Shown here: positions 34,552 to 46,836 of the stretch, piece by piece
Layout: each line of letters opens with the position of its first letter
How positions within the stretch are numbered: position 1 is the first letter of the stretch
From: Wenzhouxiangella sp. XN24
GTDB taxonomy: Bacteria > Pseudomonadota > Gammaproteobacteria > Steroidobacterales > XN24
Length of the DNA stretch: 64,000 bases
Direction: 5' to 3'
Assembly: GCF_011064545.1 (NCBI RefSeq)
Contig: NZ_JAAMFG010000021.1
Location: 62,001-126,000 of the forward strand
Position numbers and translations under genes: made by a program
Notes under the pieces: generated by a model
Databases searched by the model: none
The model's input: the letters and a program-made list of their open reading frames with translations, nothing else
Told to the model about the DNA's origin: nothing

Positions 34552-35247
34552 ATGGATATCGTCTCTCATCATCCCTTCGACTGGGGCGACTACGACACTG
34601 TCCTGCTCGACATGGACGGAACGTTGCTGGACCTGCGTTTCGACAATTTCTTCTGGCAGGAGCTGATCCCGGCGCGCTACGCCAGCCTGAACGGCCTGGC
34701 GCATGAAGAAGCCGTGGCGGTGCTGGCACCGCGTTTCGCGGCGGTGCGCGGCACGCTGGAGTGGTATTGCCTGGACCACTGGAGCCGGGAGCTCGGCCTG
34801 GACGTGACTGCGCTGAAACGCGAGGTCGAGGACCATATCGACTTCCTGCCCGACGTCCAGGAATTCCTGCTGGCGGTGCGCGCGCTGGGCAAGCGCGCCG
34901 TGCTGGTGACCAATGCGCACCGGGGCTCCCTCTCGCTCAAGCTGGCGCGCACCGGCCTCGATCGGTTCCTGGATGCCCTGCATTCCAGCCACGACATCGG
35001 CCTGCCCAAAGAGGACCCCGCGTTCTGGGGTCGCCTCTGCGCGATCGAGCCTTTCGTGCCGCAGCGTACCCTGCTGGTGGACGACAGCCTGCCGGTGCTG
35101 CGTTCGGCCCATGACTGGGGGATCGGGCGGGTGATCGCCGTGCTGCGTCCTGATTCTTCTCGTCCGGCCAGCCCGCCCGGGGACTTCCACGGGATCCACG
35201 GGGTGGCCGAGCTGCTGCCGGGCGGCCGCAGTCCCGACGAGGCCTGA
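34552..35247 (+). CDS. yrfG: HAD-family GMP/IMP nucleotidase
   Basis: 231 residues. HAD motif I is LLDMDGTLLDL with the nucleophilic Asp near 20, motif II is the VTNAH Thr, the motif III Lys lies in GLPKEDPAFW, and motif IV is LLVDDSL. The N-terminal extension and WYCLDHWSRELGLDV are typical of E. coli YrfG, which hydrolyses GMP and IMP. No ribosome-binding sequence precedes the ATG; a TATGAT box at 34538-34543 would place the start of transcription almost on it, so a leaderless message is plausible. It is divergent from cysQ and convergent with rhlB. Confidence 0.85.
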   Translation: MDIVSHHPFDWGDYDTVLLDMDGTLLDLRFDNFFWQELIPARYASLNGLAHEEAVAVLAPRFAAVRGTLEWYCLDHWSRELGLDVTALKREVEDHIDFLPDVQEFLLAVRALGKRAVLVTNAHRGSLSLKLARTGLDRFLDALHSSHDIGLPKEDPAFWGRLCAIEPFVPQRTLLVDDSLPVLRSAHDWGIGRVIAVLRPDSSRPASPPGDFHGIHGVAELLPGGRSPDEA

Positions 35248-35300
35248 GGGAGTTACCCGCGTGGCGCTTCGGGGAAGCAGCCACGCGAAGTGCCGTTCGT

Positions 35301-36839
35301 TCAGTCCGTGGTCGGCGAGGTTTCTCCGCCGGGCTTGTCGCCACCGCTGCTGCGCTTGCGCCGGCGTCGGCGTTTCTTCGGTGCCGTGCCGGGGGCGGCC
35401 GCGTCGCCCGCGGGAGCGGGCGCAGCCGGGGCGCCCTCGCTCTTCGTCTGTGCCGGCCCGCCACCGGCTTCGGCCGGCCTGTCCTCGCGACGCGGTCCGC
35501 CGCCGGAACGCCCGGCCCCGGAGCTGCCACCCCCCGAGCGACCGCCTGCGGAACGTCCTCCCGAACTGCGTCCGCCGCGCGCACCGCCGGGTCCACTGCG
35601 TCCCTCGGCGGGTCGCGAGCCCCATTCGGTCCGGTCCAGGCGGCTGTTGCGCGCGGGCCGCGCGACTTCCGGCAATCTCGTCCGATCGATCGTATCGACC
35701 GGGATCTTCATGCCGATGTAGTCCTCGATGTCCGGCAGGGTCTGGACGTAGGTTTCGCAGCCGAAACTGATTGCGTCGCCCGACTCGCCGGCGCGCGCGG
35801 TGCGGCCGATGCGATGGACGTAGTCCTCCCGGTCCTGCGGCAAGTCGTAGTTCACGACATGCGTGACGCCCGGAATATGCAGGCCGCGCGATCCCACGTC
35901 GGTAGTGACCAGGATGGGCAGCTCCCCCGCCTGGAAACTGGCCAGCACTTTCTGGCGCTTCTTCTGCGGCACGTCGCCCGATATCACTTCGGCCGGCAGC
36001 CCGTTCGCCTCGAGGAAATCGCGCACCCGGTCGGCCGCGCGCTTGGTGTTCACGAACACCATGGTGCGAGTCGCTTCTTTCTCGCGCAGCAGGCCGATCA
36101 AGAGCGGCAGTTTCTCCGTGTTGGCCGGGAAGTAGATGCGCTGGCGCACTTTCTCCGCGGTCACCTGTTCCGGCTCGATCCGCACCAGCGTCGGATCGTT
36201 CATGTGCTCGTAAGCCAGCTCCAGCACGCGATGCGACAGGGTGGCGGAAAACACCAGGTTGAGCCGCTCCTGGGGCGGCGGGAGGCGGCGCATGACGTAC
36301 CGGATGTCCTTGATGAAACCGAGGTCGAACATGCGGTCGGCCTCGTCGAGGATCATGACCTGGATATGCTGCAGGCCGAAGATCCCCTGCTTGAAATAAT
36401 CGATCAGCCGGCCCGGCGTCCCGATCAGCACGTCCACGCCGGACTCGATGTGGGCCCGCTGCTTCTCGTAGTCGGTGCCGCCGTAGGCCAGGCCGAGCAC
36501 CAGTCCGGTGTGGGCGCCGAGGAGTTCCGCGTCCTTGTGGATCTGGATGGCCAGTTCGCGGGTCGGCGCCAGGATCAGGGCGCGCGGATCGTTGAGCTTG
36601 CGCGTCGGGGTGGGCGGATTGCGGTGCAGGTGGGTGAACATCGCGACGAGAAATGCGGCGGTCTTCCCGGTACCGGTCTGTGCCTGGCCGGCGATATCGC
36701 CGCCGCCGAGCGCGGCGGGCAGGGTCTCGGCCTGGATGGGCGTGCAGCGATCGAAACCCGCGTCGGCGAGCCCGGCCATGACGGGGTCGGGCAGGCTCAG
36801 CTCGGCAAAGCGGAGCTGGGTAAGCAGTCCTTCAGACAT
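35301..36839 (-). CDS. rhlB: DEAD-box ATP-dependent RNA helicase RhlB
   Basis: 512 residues from ATG 36839. All DEAD-box motifs are visible: Q motif [10 protein letters not shown], motif I AQTGTGKT (53-60), PTRELA, LDEAD near 163, FSATLS, then the second RecA domain with [29 protein letters not shown] is close to E. coli RhlB. The C-terminal tail (about 410-512) is longer than in E. coli, Ser/Gly/Arg-rich with a final [11 protein letters not shown] stretch that would bind RNA and perhaps RNase E. It unwinds RNA in the degradosome. It is divergent from trxA-rho, as in E. coli, and convergent with yrfG (53 bases between stops). Confidence 0.9.
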   Translation of the reverse strand: MSEGLLTQLRFAELSLPDPVMAGLADAGFDRCTPIQAETLPAALGGGDIAGQAQTGTGKTAAFLVAMFTHLHRNPPTPTRKLNDPRALILAPTRELAIQIHKDAELLGAHTGLVLGLAYGGTDYEKQRAHIESGVDVLIGTPGRLIDYFKQGIFGLQHIQVMILDEADRMFDLGFIKDIRYVMRRLPPPQERLNLVFSATLSHRVLELAYEHMNDPTLVRIEPEQVTAEKVRQRIYFPANTEKLPLLIGLLREKEATRTMVFVNTKRAADRVRDFLEANGLPAEVISGDVPQKKRQKVLASFQAGELPILVTTDVGSRGLHIPGVTHVVNYDLPQDREDYVHRIGRTARAGESGDAISFGCETYVQTLPDIEDYIGMKIPVDTIDRTRLPEVARPARNSRLDRTEWGSRPAEGRSGPGGARGGRSSGGRSAGGRSGGGSSGAGRSGGGPRREDRPAEAGGGPAQTKSEGAPAAPAPAGDAAAPGTAPKKRRRRRKRSSGGDKPGGETSPTTD

Positions 36840-37114
36840 TTTTCTTGGTGACTTCCTGGGGAAAAAAACGATTAGGTATTGCAACTCGCCCGAAAACCGG
36901 GACAGAATACGTGCCTGTCGGCTCCGGACGGCCTTTCCGTAGCCCCCCGCGCAAAGATTTCTTAAGCTTTTAGCCGCGAGCGCAGCGACATTGTGCCTCA
37001 TCGAGCGGGGCGCGTCACACCCCGTAGCTGCGTCGCCCGACCCCGTTTCAGGGGTTGTATCCCTAACTCATGTTTTTTTGAACATTCGACAGCAAGCTTG
37101 CGGAGGCAGGAATA
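36840..37114. promoter_or_regulatory. divergent control region rhlB / trxA-rho
   Basis: This 275-base noncoding gap is AT-richer than its surroundings. It holds several poly-A/T tracts near the rhlB start (around 36840-36900), a TTCTTAAGCTTTT stretch near 36958-36970 and a T-run near 37072-37079. A small hairpin CCCC-loop-GGGG lies at 37041-37054. The trxA GTG at 37115 has GGAGG upstream. No promoter pair stands out enough to name, and no regulatory RNA is recognisable. Confidence 0.4.
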
Positions 37115-37441
37115 GTGAGCGATCAAATCGTTTACACGAGCGATAACAGTTTCGATAACGACGTACTCAAGTCCGATGTCCCGGTGTTACTGGATTTCTG
37201 GGCGGAGTGGTGCGGACCATGCAAGATGATCACGCCGATCCTGGAGGAGGTGTCGCGCGAGTACGCCGGCCGGGTCCGCGTGGCAAAAATCAACATCGAT
37301 GAAAATCCGCAGACGCCGCCCAAGTTCGGCATTCGCGGCATTCCCACGTTGATGCTGTTCAAGAACGGCACGGTGGAAGCCCAGAAGGTCGGCGCCCTGA
37401 GCAAGAAGCAGCTCATCGAGTTCCTGGACCAGCACATTTGA
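37115..37441 (+). CDS. trxA: thioredoxin
   Basis: 108 residues, the normal size, starting at GTG 37115 with GGAGG seven to eleven bases upstream. The active site WCGPCK has Cys33 and Cys36, and cis-Pro is in RGIPTLMLF. It is the general cytoplasmic disulfide reductase, also feeding ribonucleotide reductase and PAPS reduction. It is separated from rho by 66 bases, with no terminator visible, in the same arrangement as E. coli trxA-rho. The classic buried Asp is in the strand LLDFWAEW. Confidence 0.95.
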   Translation: MSDQIVYTSDNSFDNDVLKSDVPVLLDFWAEWCGPCKMITPILEEVSREYAGRVRVAKINIDENPQTPPKFGIRGIPTLMLFKNGTVEAQKVGALSKKQLIEFLDQHI

Positions 37442-37507
37442 CGGGTCTGTCGGGCCGTCCGGCCCAAAAACTGGATAAAAACCGTAACCACGGTCGGAAA
37501 AAACGAT

Positions 37508-38984
<1,477 letters not shown>

Positions 38985-38986
<2 letters not shown>

Positions 38987-39020
38987 CGGGCGGCCCGGCG
39001 TTCGTCGGGCCCGCTTCTTC
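38985..39020 (+). terminator. hairpin overlapping the rho stop codon
   Basis: AGCGGGC (38985-38991) pairs with GCCCGCT (39009-39015), with an inner GGCCCGG/TTCGTCGG region; TCTTCCCT follows rather than a clean T-run. It could be an intrinsic terminator or the site of rho autoregulation. The first base pairs include the TAG stop. Confidence 0.5.
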
Positions 39021-39038
39021 CCTGACCGCGGCACCGAC

Positions 39039-39088
39039 CGCGCACACCTCCCGCTGGGCTCAGATGCCTGGCGCGTGAGGTGTGCGCG
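39039..39088. repeat. 12-bp perfect inverted repeat between rho and higBA
   Basis: The arms CGCGCACACCTC (39039-39050) and GAGGTGTGCGCG (39077-39088) are exact complements with a 26-base spacer. There is no T-run, so it is not a standard terminator. It lies at the boundary where sequence composition shifts from the rho operon to the AT-richer toxin-antitoxin segment, and could mark the edge of an insertion. The rest of the gap to 39252 holds nothing I recognise. Confidence 0.55.
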
Positions 39089-39252
39089 TTCGTTGCCGCT
39101 GCATTGCCGCCGACGGAATCTCTGTCCAGGACCTCGGCATGACCTGGAACCGGGTGGGCAAGCTGGCCCAGGTGACCGGCCCCGGGGCGATTTTTGTCGC
39201 CGGATCCGGGTCTTTAAGAAATTTTGTGTTTGATGTCGCCAACTCTCCAGCG

Positions 39253-39633
39253 CTAGGTCGCGTGATTGCTACGGTGAGCGCTGCGCTTCAACAAGCTTTC
39301 CGCAGGGATTGAGAATGTCTCGTGCAGCCCCTCAATCATGCGGAGGGTCAGAGGCCGCTTACGGGCCAAAACTTCGTAGACCCGATTCTTACGGCCAATC
39401 ACCGGAACGAGGTCTTCAACGCTAAGGCCTTGCTGCTCCATTCGGAACTTGAGAGCTTCTATTGGATCGGGGAAATCTATTGGATAGTGCTCACGTTCGT
39501 ATGCTTCAACGAGTGTGACAAGTACATCCAGCCGATCCCCTTCGGACGAGCCAGCCTCAACAGCCATGAGACCTTCGATTTCCTTCAGGGTGGCTTCGTA
39601 GTCAGCTTCTGTTTTGACGGGACGGATTTCCAT
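39253..39633 (-). CDS. higA: HigA-family antitoxin (HTH)
   Basis: 126 residues from ATG 39633 with TTGAGG upstream. The N-terminal part MEIRPVKTEADYEATLKEIE and LVTLVEAYEREHYPI is the dimer/toxin-binding segment of HigA-type antitoxins. The C-terminal half carries the HTH of the XRE class: FRMEQQGLSVEDLVPVIG, then RVYEVLARKRPLTLRMIEGL. It neutralises HigB and represses the operon. It is the second gene of the pair, starting 8 bases after higB, the toxin-first order usual for higBA. The coding region is AT-richer than its surroundings, which suggests recent arrival. Confidence 0.9.
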   Translation of the reverse strand: MEIRPVKTEADYEATLKEIEGLMAVEAGSSEGDRLDVLVTLVEAYEREHYPIDFPDPIEALKFRMEQQGLSVEDLVPVIGRKNRVYEVLARKRPLTLRMIEGLHETFSIPAESLLKRSAHRSNHAT

Positions 39634-39641
39634 AAGACACC

Positions 39642-39944
39642 TCAAATTGTCTGTGCATCGATGGCGTCATACTGCTCGTGTGTTCCGACGAAGCGGATAT
39701 AGACGACGCGGTATGCGTAATTGATCCAAACTACCACTCGATACTTGTTTCCCGCGATGTTAAAGACGACACGACCATCTCGCAGGATGCTTGCGCTGGA
39801 AAATTGAGCCTTTACCTCGTTGGGAGTGGACCAATCGGCCTTGAGAGTTTCTCTGTACCAGGCCGTTCCGGGCTCGATAGAGTCTGCGTAGGAAGGTGAA
39901 CTCTCCCAGAATTTTCTCAGCGTCGAGAGAGCAATGATTCGCAT
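39642..39944 (-). CDS. higB: HigB-family mRNA interferase toxin
   Basis: 100 residues from ATG 39944; upstream in-frame codons overlap the operator and neighbouring sequence and were not used. MRIIALSTLRKFWES, RETLKADWSTPNEVKA, and GNKYRVVVWINYAYRVVYIR then FVGTHEQYD match the HigB/RelE-like toxins that cleave mRNA on translating ribosomes. The conserved C-terminal VGTH-x-x-YD is intact and the length is normal, so the toxin is probably functional. A 9-bp-arm palindrome sits 11 bases before the start. It is inserted between rho and an SDR gene. Confidence 0.9.
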   Translation of the reverse strand: MRIIALSTLRKFWESSPSYADSIEPGTAWYRETLKADWSTPNEVKAQFSSASILRDGRVVFNIAGNKYRVVVWINYAYRVVYIRFVGTHEQYDAIDAQTI

Positions 39945-39954
39945 GGAGAAATCA

Positions 39955-39973
39955 TAGTCCCAAATTGGGACTA
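39955..39973. promoter_or_regulatory. candidate HigA/HigB operator
   Basis: TAGTCCCAA-A-TTGGGACTA is a perfect inverted repeat with 9-base arms around one base. It lies just upstream of the higB ATG (39944), where autoregulatory antitoxins normally bind. No other palindrome of this length is found around the module. Confidence 0.65.
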
Positions 39974-40074
39974 AGGCAACCTCGCCGCCTTTGACCGTAC
40001 TTCCGTAATCCGAGCCATGCGCGATGGGGGATTTCCCGGTATTTTGGCCCACCTGATCAGGAGAACCTGAACCC

Positions 40075-41025
40075 ATGAACTCGGGCAAGAAGCCGACGAG
40101 AATCGTCGATAGCGGTTTTTCTGACTGGCGAGTGACCCAGCTGCCGGATCTGCATGGCAGGCGTTACCTCATCACCGGCGGGAACTCGGGGATCGGCTTC
40201 GATGCGGCCAGGCACCTGGCCGGGGCAGGCGCCGATCTCGTCCTCGCGTGCCGCTCGGTCGCAAAGGGAGAGGATGCCGCTGAGCAACTCCGGAAGGAAG
40301 CGCGCGGCAGCATCGACGTGGTGGAACTCGACCTGAGCGACCTGTCGTCCATCCGGCAAGCAGCCGCCACGATTCGAGAGAAGTACGACAAGCTGCACGG
40401 GCTGATCAATAACGCCGGCGTGATGCAGACGCCCGAATCGAGAACCGTGGACGGCTTCGAGATGCAGGTGGGCACCAATCACCTGGGCCATTTCCTGTTG
40501 GCCGGTCTCTTGATCGATCACGTTGAAGCCGCCGAGGGCCGGGTGGTCGTGGTTTCGAGCCTGGTGCATCGACTGGGCGTGCTCGATCTCGATGACCTGA
40601 TGTCCGAGAAGAAATACGACCCGACCCGGGCCTACATCCAGAGCAAGGCGGCCAACATCGTGTTCGCACTGGAGCTCGATCGACGGTTGAAAGCCGCCGG
40701 CAGGAAGGCGATCTGTATCGCCTGCCACCCCGGCTATTCCGACACCCGGCTGCAAAGCACCGGACCGAAGGGATTCCTGAACGCGCTCTACAAGTTGACC
40801 AATCCCCTGTTCGCCCAGTCATCCTCGCAGGGCGCAGTGCCCACGGTACTTGCGGCTGCCGGTGCCGAGGCGAAGCGCGGCGCTTACTACGGGCCGCAAA
40901 GAATGCAGGAGGCGCGCGGCCCGGTCGGTGATGCCAGGGTGGCCGCCTATGCGCTTGATCGACAGCTCGCTGCGGAATTGTGGCGGCAGAGCGAGGCGCT
41001 GGTGAACTTCGAGTGGCGCCTCTAG
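40075..41025 (+). CDS. SDR-family oxidoreductase (retinol dehydrogenase-like)
   Basis: 316 residues from ATG 40075. TGGNSGIG lies near 35-42, NNAGVM near 112, a Ser in VSSLVHR, and YIQSK with the catalytic Tyr/Lys pair near 187-191. The domain after this, LQSTGPKGFLNALYKLTNPL, is typical of the retinol-dehydrogenase/WW-oxidoreductase-like SDR subgroup. Reduces or oxidises a lipophilic alcohol/carbonyl with NADP(H), substrate unknown. It lies directly downstream of the divergent higBA module, separated by about 100 bases, and stands alone. Its base composition is again GC-rich. Confidence 0.88.
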   Translation: MNSGKKPTRIVDSGFSDWRVTQLPDLHGRRYLITGGNSGIGFDAARHLAGAGADLVLACRSVAKGEDAAEQLRKEARGSIDVVELDLSDLSSIRQAAATIREKYDKLHGLINNAGVMQTPESRTVDGFEMQVGTNHLGHFLLAGLLIDHVEAAEGRVVVVSSLVHRLGVLDLDDLMSEKKYDPTRAYIQSKAANIVFALELDRRLKAAGRKAICIACHPGYSDTRLQSTGPKGFLNALYKLTNPLFAQSSSQGAVPTVLAAAGAEAKRGAYYGPQRMQEARGPVGDARVAAYALDRQLAAELWRQSEALVNFEWRL

Positions 41026-41111
41026 CCCGATCTTTGTCGTCGCCGGCTTCGGCTGTTCCGCTCGGCCCGATGGTCGCCACGTAGCGCGCCACGCGGTTAT
41101 GCTTCGCCGCT

Positions 41112-41513
41112 ATGCTGCAAGGCCTCGCACTGATCTTCCTCTGCCAGCTCGCGGGCGAGATGCTCGTCCGGCTGCTCGGCGTGCCCGTGCCCGGCCCGGT
41201 GGCCGGGATGGTGATCCTGCTCGCCGGGCTGGTGCTCGCCGGCGGGCCTGGCGAGTCGCTGCGCCGCGCCGGCACCGGGCTGCTCGGCTACCTCACGCTG
41301 TTCTTCGTGCCCGCGGGTGTGGGACTGGTGACGCATGGGCCACGGCTCGCAGCCGACTGGCTGCCCATCCTCGTGGCGATCGTGGTCAGCACGCTGAGCA
41401 CCATGTTGCTGGTGGGCTGGCTGGTGGGACGACGCGCCCCGCCCCAATACGGGCCGGAACATGGCCGCGAGCCCGGCCCGGGGCCAGGGCCGGAGGCGAG
41501 CCGGAATGCCTGA
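41112..41513 (+). CDS. lrgA: CidA/LrgA-family membrane protein
   Basis: 133 residues, about four membrane helices. ALIFLCQLAGEMLVRLLGVP and VPGPVAGMVILLAGLV are LrgA/CidA landmarks. In gram-positive bacteria these proteins resemble holins and modulate murein hydrolase activity; here the role is more likely transport of small organic acids or control of lysis. The final 25 residues are Gly/Pro-rich and unusual. The lrgB start overlaps by 8 bases. Symbol by family; function inferred. Confidence 0.85.
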   Translation: MLQGLALIFLCQLAGEMLVRLLGVPVPGPVAGMVILLAGLVLAGGPGESLRRAGTGLLGYLTLFFVPAGVGLVTHGPRLAADWLPILVAIVVSTLSTMLLVGWLVGRRAPPQYGPEHGREPGPGPGPEASRNA

Positions 41514-42225
41514 GTTCGGCGACATCTGGGTGTATCTCGCCGCGGCGCCGCTGCTGTGGCTCACGCTCACGCTGGTGGCGTACCTCGGCGGGGTCTGGCT
41601 GAACCGCAAGCTGAACGGCAACCCGCTGGTGCACCCGGTGCTGGTCGCGATGCTGGTGCTGATCAGCCTGCTGCTGCTGACGGGCACGTCCTACGACACC
41701 TACTTCGAGGGCGCGCAGTTCATCCATTTCCTGCTGGGCCCGGCCACCGTGGCGCTGGCGATCCCGCTGTACGACAACCTGCGCCAGGTGCGCCAGCTGC
41801 TCTGGCCGTTGCTGCTGGCCTGCGTGGCGGGCGTCGCCGTCGCCGTGGGCAGCGCGATCGGCGTGGCCTGGTTGCTGGGTGCGCGCGGCGAGACCCTGCT
41901 GTCCCTGGCCCCCAAGTCCGTCACCACGCCGATCGCGATGGGCATCGCCGAGCAGATCGGCGGGTTGCCCTCGCTCGCCGCCGGCATCGTGCTGGTCACC
42001 GGCGCGGTGGGGGCCGTGGCGGCCGGGCCGCTGTTCCGGCTCGCGGGGATCCACGATGAGCGCGCCCAGGGCTTCGCGCTGGGGATCGCCGCACACGGTT
42101 TCGGCACGGCCCACGCGCTGACCATCGGCCTGCGGGCCGGGGCGTTCGCCGGGCTCGGACTCGGCATGGCGGGCCTGTTGACGGCCTTCCTGCTACCCTT
42201 GCTCGCCCGGTTCCTGGCAGGCTGA
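41506..42225 (+). CDS. lrgB: LrgB-family protein
   Basis: 239 residues from ATG 41506 with GGAGG ten bases upstream; an upstream in-frame codon at 41461 adds an unrelated Arg-rich leader. It has about six or seven membrane helices. SYDTYFEGAQFIHFLLGPAT and the C-terminal APKSVTTPIAMGIAEQIGG plus AAHGFGTAHAL are LrgB signatures. It acts with LrgA at the inner membrane. The next gene (diguanylate cyclase) starts 10 bases later and is likely co-transcribed. Confidence 0.88.
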   Translation: MPEFGDIWVYLAAAPLLWLTLTLVAYLGGVWLNRKLNGNPLVHPVLVAMLVLISLLLLTGTSYDTYFEGAQFIHFLLGPATVALAIPLYDNLRQVRQLLWPLLLACVAGVAVAVGSAIGVAWLLGARGETLLSLAPKSVTTPIAMGIAEQIGGLPSLAAGIVLVTGAVGAVAAGPLFRLAGIHDERAQGFALGIAAHGFGTAHALTIGLRAGAFAGLGLGMAGLLTAFLLPLLARFLAG

Positions 42226-42235
42226 GGTCGCGGTT

Positions 42236-43566
42236 TTGGCAGATCGACCCGAAGGCGCATCACGCGATCCCGGCGGCGGGCTGCTGCGGAAGGTGTTCCG
42301 CTATCCGCTGCTGGTCTACTCGGCGATCCTGTTCGCCGTGGCCGTCACGGCGCTCGGCTTCGCCATCACCCGCGTGGGCATCCTTCCCGAATCGGCAGGC
42401 CCCGGCCTGGTCGCGTTCTTCATCGCTTACAGCCTGTTCACCATCTTCATGGGGTACATGCACCCGCGCGTCGGCTACGTGTCCTTCGACCGGATCGCGC
42501 AGGTCGGCAGCATTCTCGTGCTCGGCCCGGTGGCGGCCGCCTGGATCAGCGGCGTCGCATCCTTTCTGTATCCCTGGCACCGGTTGTGGGGCGGCCGCTC
42601 TTTTATCGACGTGCTGACGGCCGCGCTGCATAACGCCGGCCTGATGAGTCTCATGGTGCTGGTCTGCGGGCTCGTGTACCAGCGCATCGGCGGGGCGGTA
42701 CCGCTCGCCTCGATCGGTCTCGTGGATGTCGCGACCCTGCTGTTGCTGTTGCTCGGCATGCAGACGCTCAACGATGTCGGCATGCGCATTTTCCTCACGC
42801 TCGCGGAACATCGCGCCGCCACCGCATTCAGCCCTTTCGCCTTCATCGTCGAATCCGGGGCCGGCCTCGGCGGCATCCTCGTGGCCCTGGTGATGAACCG
42901 GATGGAGCCGTCCGCAGTGGGTCTCTTGCTGCTCGTGATGACGCTGGGAATGATTTCCCTCATGGAACTGGCCCGGATCCGGACGCGCCTCGAGGCGCGC
43001 GTGGAGAAGCGCACCCGTGAGCTGCAGGCCAAGACGCGCGAACTCGAATTGATCGCCACCCACGATCCGCTCACCGGGCTGCACAACCGGCGTTATGCCG
43101 ACGAATACCTCGAGGAGCGGCTCGGCGAGTTCGAGCGTTATCGCCTCGACTTCGCGATCGCGCTGGTCGATCTCGATCACTTCAAGCGCATCAACGACGA
43201 CTTCTCGCACGATGCCGGCGACGAGGTGCTCAAGGCGGTGGCGACGATCTTCCGGATGAATTGCCGGGACACCGATGTCATTGCGCGCTACGGCGGCGAG
43301 GAGTTCCTGCTGTGTTTCCCGCAGGCCAGGATGGAAGCGGCGCGGGAGGCCTGCGAGAAGATCAGGGTCGCCGTGGCGACCCACGACTGGGACTCGGTCG
43401 TGCCGGGCGTGGTGGTGACCCTCAGCGCGGGCATCGCCGCGATGCGGCCCGGCCTGAGCCGGCGCGAGTTGCTGGGCGCCGCCGACCAGGCCCTGTACGC
43501 CGCGAAGTCCGCCGGGCGCAACTGCAGCTGCATCGCCGTGGAGAAAATGCGCGCCGCCGGCTTCGT

Positions 43567-43576
<10 letters not shown>
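42236..43576 (+). CDS. membrane diguanylate cyclase (GGDEF)
   Basis: 446 residues from TTG 42236 with GAGG eight bases upstream. The N-terminal half (about 20-240) has seven or so hydrophobic helices with no recognised sensor name. A coiled linker rich in Arg/Glu follows (ARIRTRLEARVEKRTRELQA) and then the GGDEF domain. The active-site loop is GGEEF at 353-357, and RDTD at 344-347 is the inhibitory RxxD site with the right five-residue spacing. It therefore synthesises c-di-GMP and should be product-inhibited. The membrane part would sense a lipid, ion or voltage-like cue; the neighbouring LrgAB is a hint only. Its 3' end overlaps the convergent ABC gene by 10 bases. Confidence 0.9.
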
Positions 43577-45408
<1,832 letters not shown>

Positions 45409-45429
45409 GCGTTGAATAGCGTGACCCGG

Positions 45430-46176
45430 TCAGCGCGAAGGCAGGACGCGTCGCGTGCCGCCCGCGCCGAGTCGCGCGAGCCAGTTGCCGAACACGCGTT
45501 CGGCGAGCATGCGGGTGTCGGACAGGAAATGACGGGTTTCATCGAGGATGCGCCTGGGCGTCTGTCCGAGCCCGGAGGCGGCGAGATCGGCCAGGTAGTC
45601 GGGCGAGTTCATCCAGCGCCGGATCAGGTGTTCGTCCAGTTCGAGGTGGAACTGGAAGCCCCATGCCACTTCGTCGTACACCATCGCCTGGCCCGGACAA
45701 TCGTCGCTTTCCGCGAGATGGACCGCGCCGGAAGGAATGTCGAACCCGTAGCTGTGCCACTGGAACACGGCCTGGTCCGCGGCCATCGGATGCAGCACCG
45801 GGTCCGTCGCGGCCGGCGCAAGTGTCCGGATCCGGTGCCAGCCGATCTCCGGGCGCGCGGCCGGGCCGACACGTGCGCCGAGCACGTGGGCGAGCAGCTG
45901 CGCGCCGAGGCAGATGCCGAGCACCGGGATCCTGAGCGCGAGGGCTTGTTCGATGAGGCGGAATTCCGTCTTCAGGTGCGGATGAAGGTGCGTGTCCGTG
46001 ACCTGCATGGGCCCGCCCAGCACCACGAGCGCGTCATATTGCGCCAGTTCGGGCGAGGCATGCGGGTCGCGCTGGAAATTGACATACCGGATGCGATGTC
46101 CGCGGGCGCGGATCATGGGGTCGAGCAGCCCGAGCGGCTCGGCGGCGACGTGTTGCAGGACCATGATCCTAGCCAT
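45430..46176 (-). CDS. glutamine amidotransferase class I-like protein (GMP-synthase-domain-like)
   Basis: 248 residues from ATG 46176, transcribed toward the ABC transporter gene (21 bases between). The class I triad is complete: Cys89 in GICLGAQ, His177 and Glu179 in GFQFHLEL. It lacks a synthetase partner domain. Standalone members include YfeJ-like proteins and gamma-glutamyl hydrolases, so a hydrolase of gamma-glutamyl or glutamine-like substrates is possible. The C-terminal 40 residues are Arg-rich. This could be co-transcribed with the transporter, the two ends being close. Confidence 0.8.
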   Translation of the reverse strand: MARIMVLQHVAAEPLGLLDPMIRARGHRIRYVNFQRDPHASPELAQYDALVVLGGPMQVTDTHLHPHLKTEFRLIEQALALRIPVLGICLGAQLLAHVLGARVGPAARPEIGWHRIRTLAPAATDPVLHPMAADQAVFQWHSYGFDIPSGAVHLAESDDCPGQAMVYDEVAWGFQFHLELDEHLIRRWMNSPDYLADLAASGLGQTPRRILDETRHFLSDTRMLAERVFGNWLARLGAGGTRRVLPSR

Positions 46177-46238
46177 GCCGGCGATTCTATCGCGTGTCCG
46201 CACGCGGCGGGGAAGGGGTCAAGCTGTCGGGTCGGTCG

Positions 46239-46718
46239 CTATTCATGGGTTTTGCGCGAGCCTTCCGTGCCCACGATGCGCAGCTCGTATTCCAGCCCGA
46301 TTTCCAGGCCGAAGAATCGCAGGGTCTCCCACTGCGCCTCCCCCGGCGGCACTTCGATGATGTGGCTGAACGTCTTGCGATCGATCACCGCGCCGTCTTC
46401 GTTGCGGGCGTACCGTTCCGTGTCCATGCGCGTCAGCGTCCAGCGGTCGCTGTTGTTGCGAATCAGGTAGTCCGTCGTGTTGCCCCGCTTGCGCATGTCC
46501 AGGATTTCGACCTGGGCGACGGGGATCGCGTCTTCTCTGATCTCGACGCCCGGACCGGTGTGCCAGGTCCAGGCGAACATCGCCGCCACCGCCACCGTCG
46601 CCACGCCCAGCATGGTCAGGCCCGCCCGGCCCGAGACGATGAATGCGCCGATGACGAGAGCAGCTAGCGAGGCGATCAAGACAGGCACGGATGGTTTCTC
46701 CCTCTCATTACGCGTCAT
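46239..46718 (-). CDS. small inner-membrane protein of unknown function
   Basis: 159 residues from ATG 46718; alternatives at 46745 (ATG) and 46688 (GTG, with GGGAG nine bases before) change only the N-terminus. Two adjacent hydrophobic helices (VLIASLAALVIGAFIVSG and GVATVAVAAMFAWTW) precede a roughly 95-residue soluble domain with IRNNSDRWTLTRMDTERYA and GLEIGLEYELRIVG. It has no named domain. Its start is divergent from the AbgT gene and its stop precedes the amidotransferase start by about 60 bases, so the two could share a transcript. Confidence 0.65.
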   Translation of the reverse strand: MTRNEREKPSVPVLIASLAALVIGAFIVSGRAGLTMLGVATVAVAAMFAWTWHTGPGVEIREDAIPVAQVEILDMRKRGNTTDYLIRNNSDRWTLTRMDTERYARNEDGAVIDRKTFSHIIEVPPGEAQWETLRFFGLEIGLEYELRIVGTEGSRKTHE

Positions 46719-46798
46719 TCGACCCTTCGCTGGGCCCGGCTCCATGGATGCCCGGCGACTGCGCGGCCGGTATGCGGGCGTCGGTATCCCGCATCCCT

Positions 46799-46804
46799 TA
46801 GAAT
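46799..46804 (+). promoter_or_regulatory. candidate -10 box for the AbgT-family gene
   Basis: TAGAAT, five of six consensus bases, lies 33 bases before the GTG at 46837. No clear -35 match is present. It lies downstream of the alternative ATG at 46744, so it supports the later start. Confidence 0.35.
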
Positions 46805-46836
46805 ACGTGCTCTTTTTGCCCAGCGGGACATTGCCG

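Noticed and set aside
37041-37054. CCCC-loop-GGGG hairpin before trxA
   Set aside because: The stem is only four base pairs and no T-run directly follows, so it is not reported as a terminator.
39082-39312. A 76-codon plus-strand frame in the rho-higA gap
   Set aside because: It has no motif, runs into the antitoxin gene on the other strand and has no ribosome-binding site.
39322-39702. A 126-codon plus-strand frame across higA
   Set aside because: It is antisense to the antitoxin gene, and the minus-strand protein has the HTH and toxin-binding blocks.
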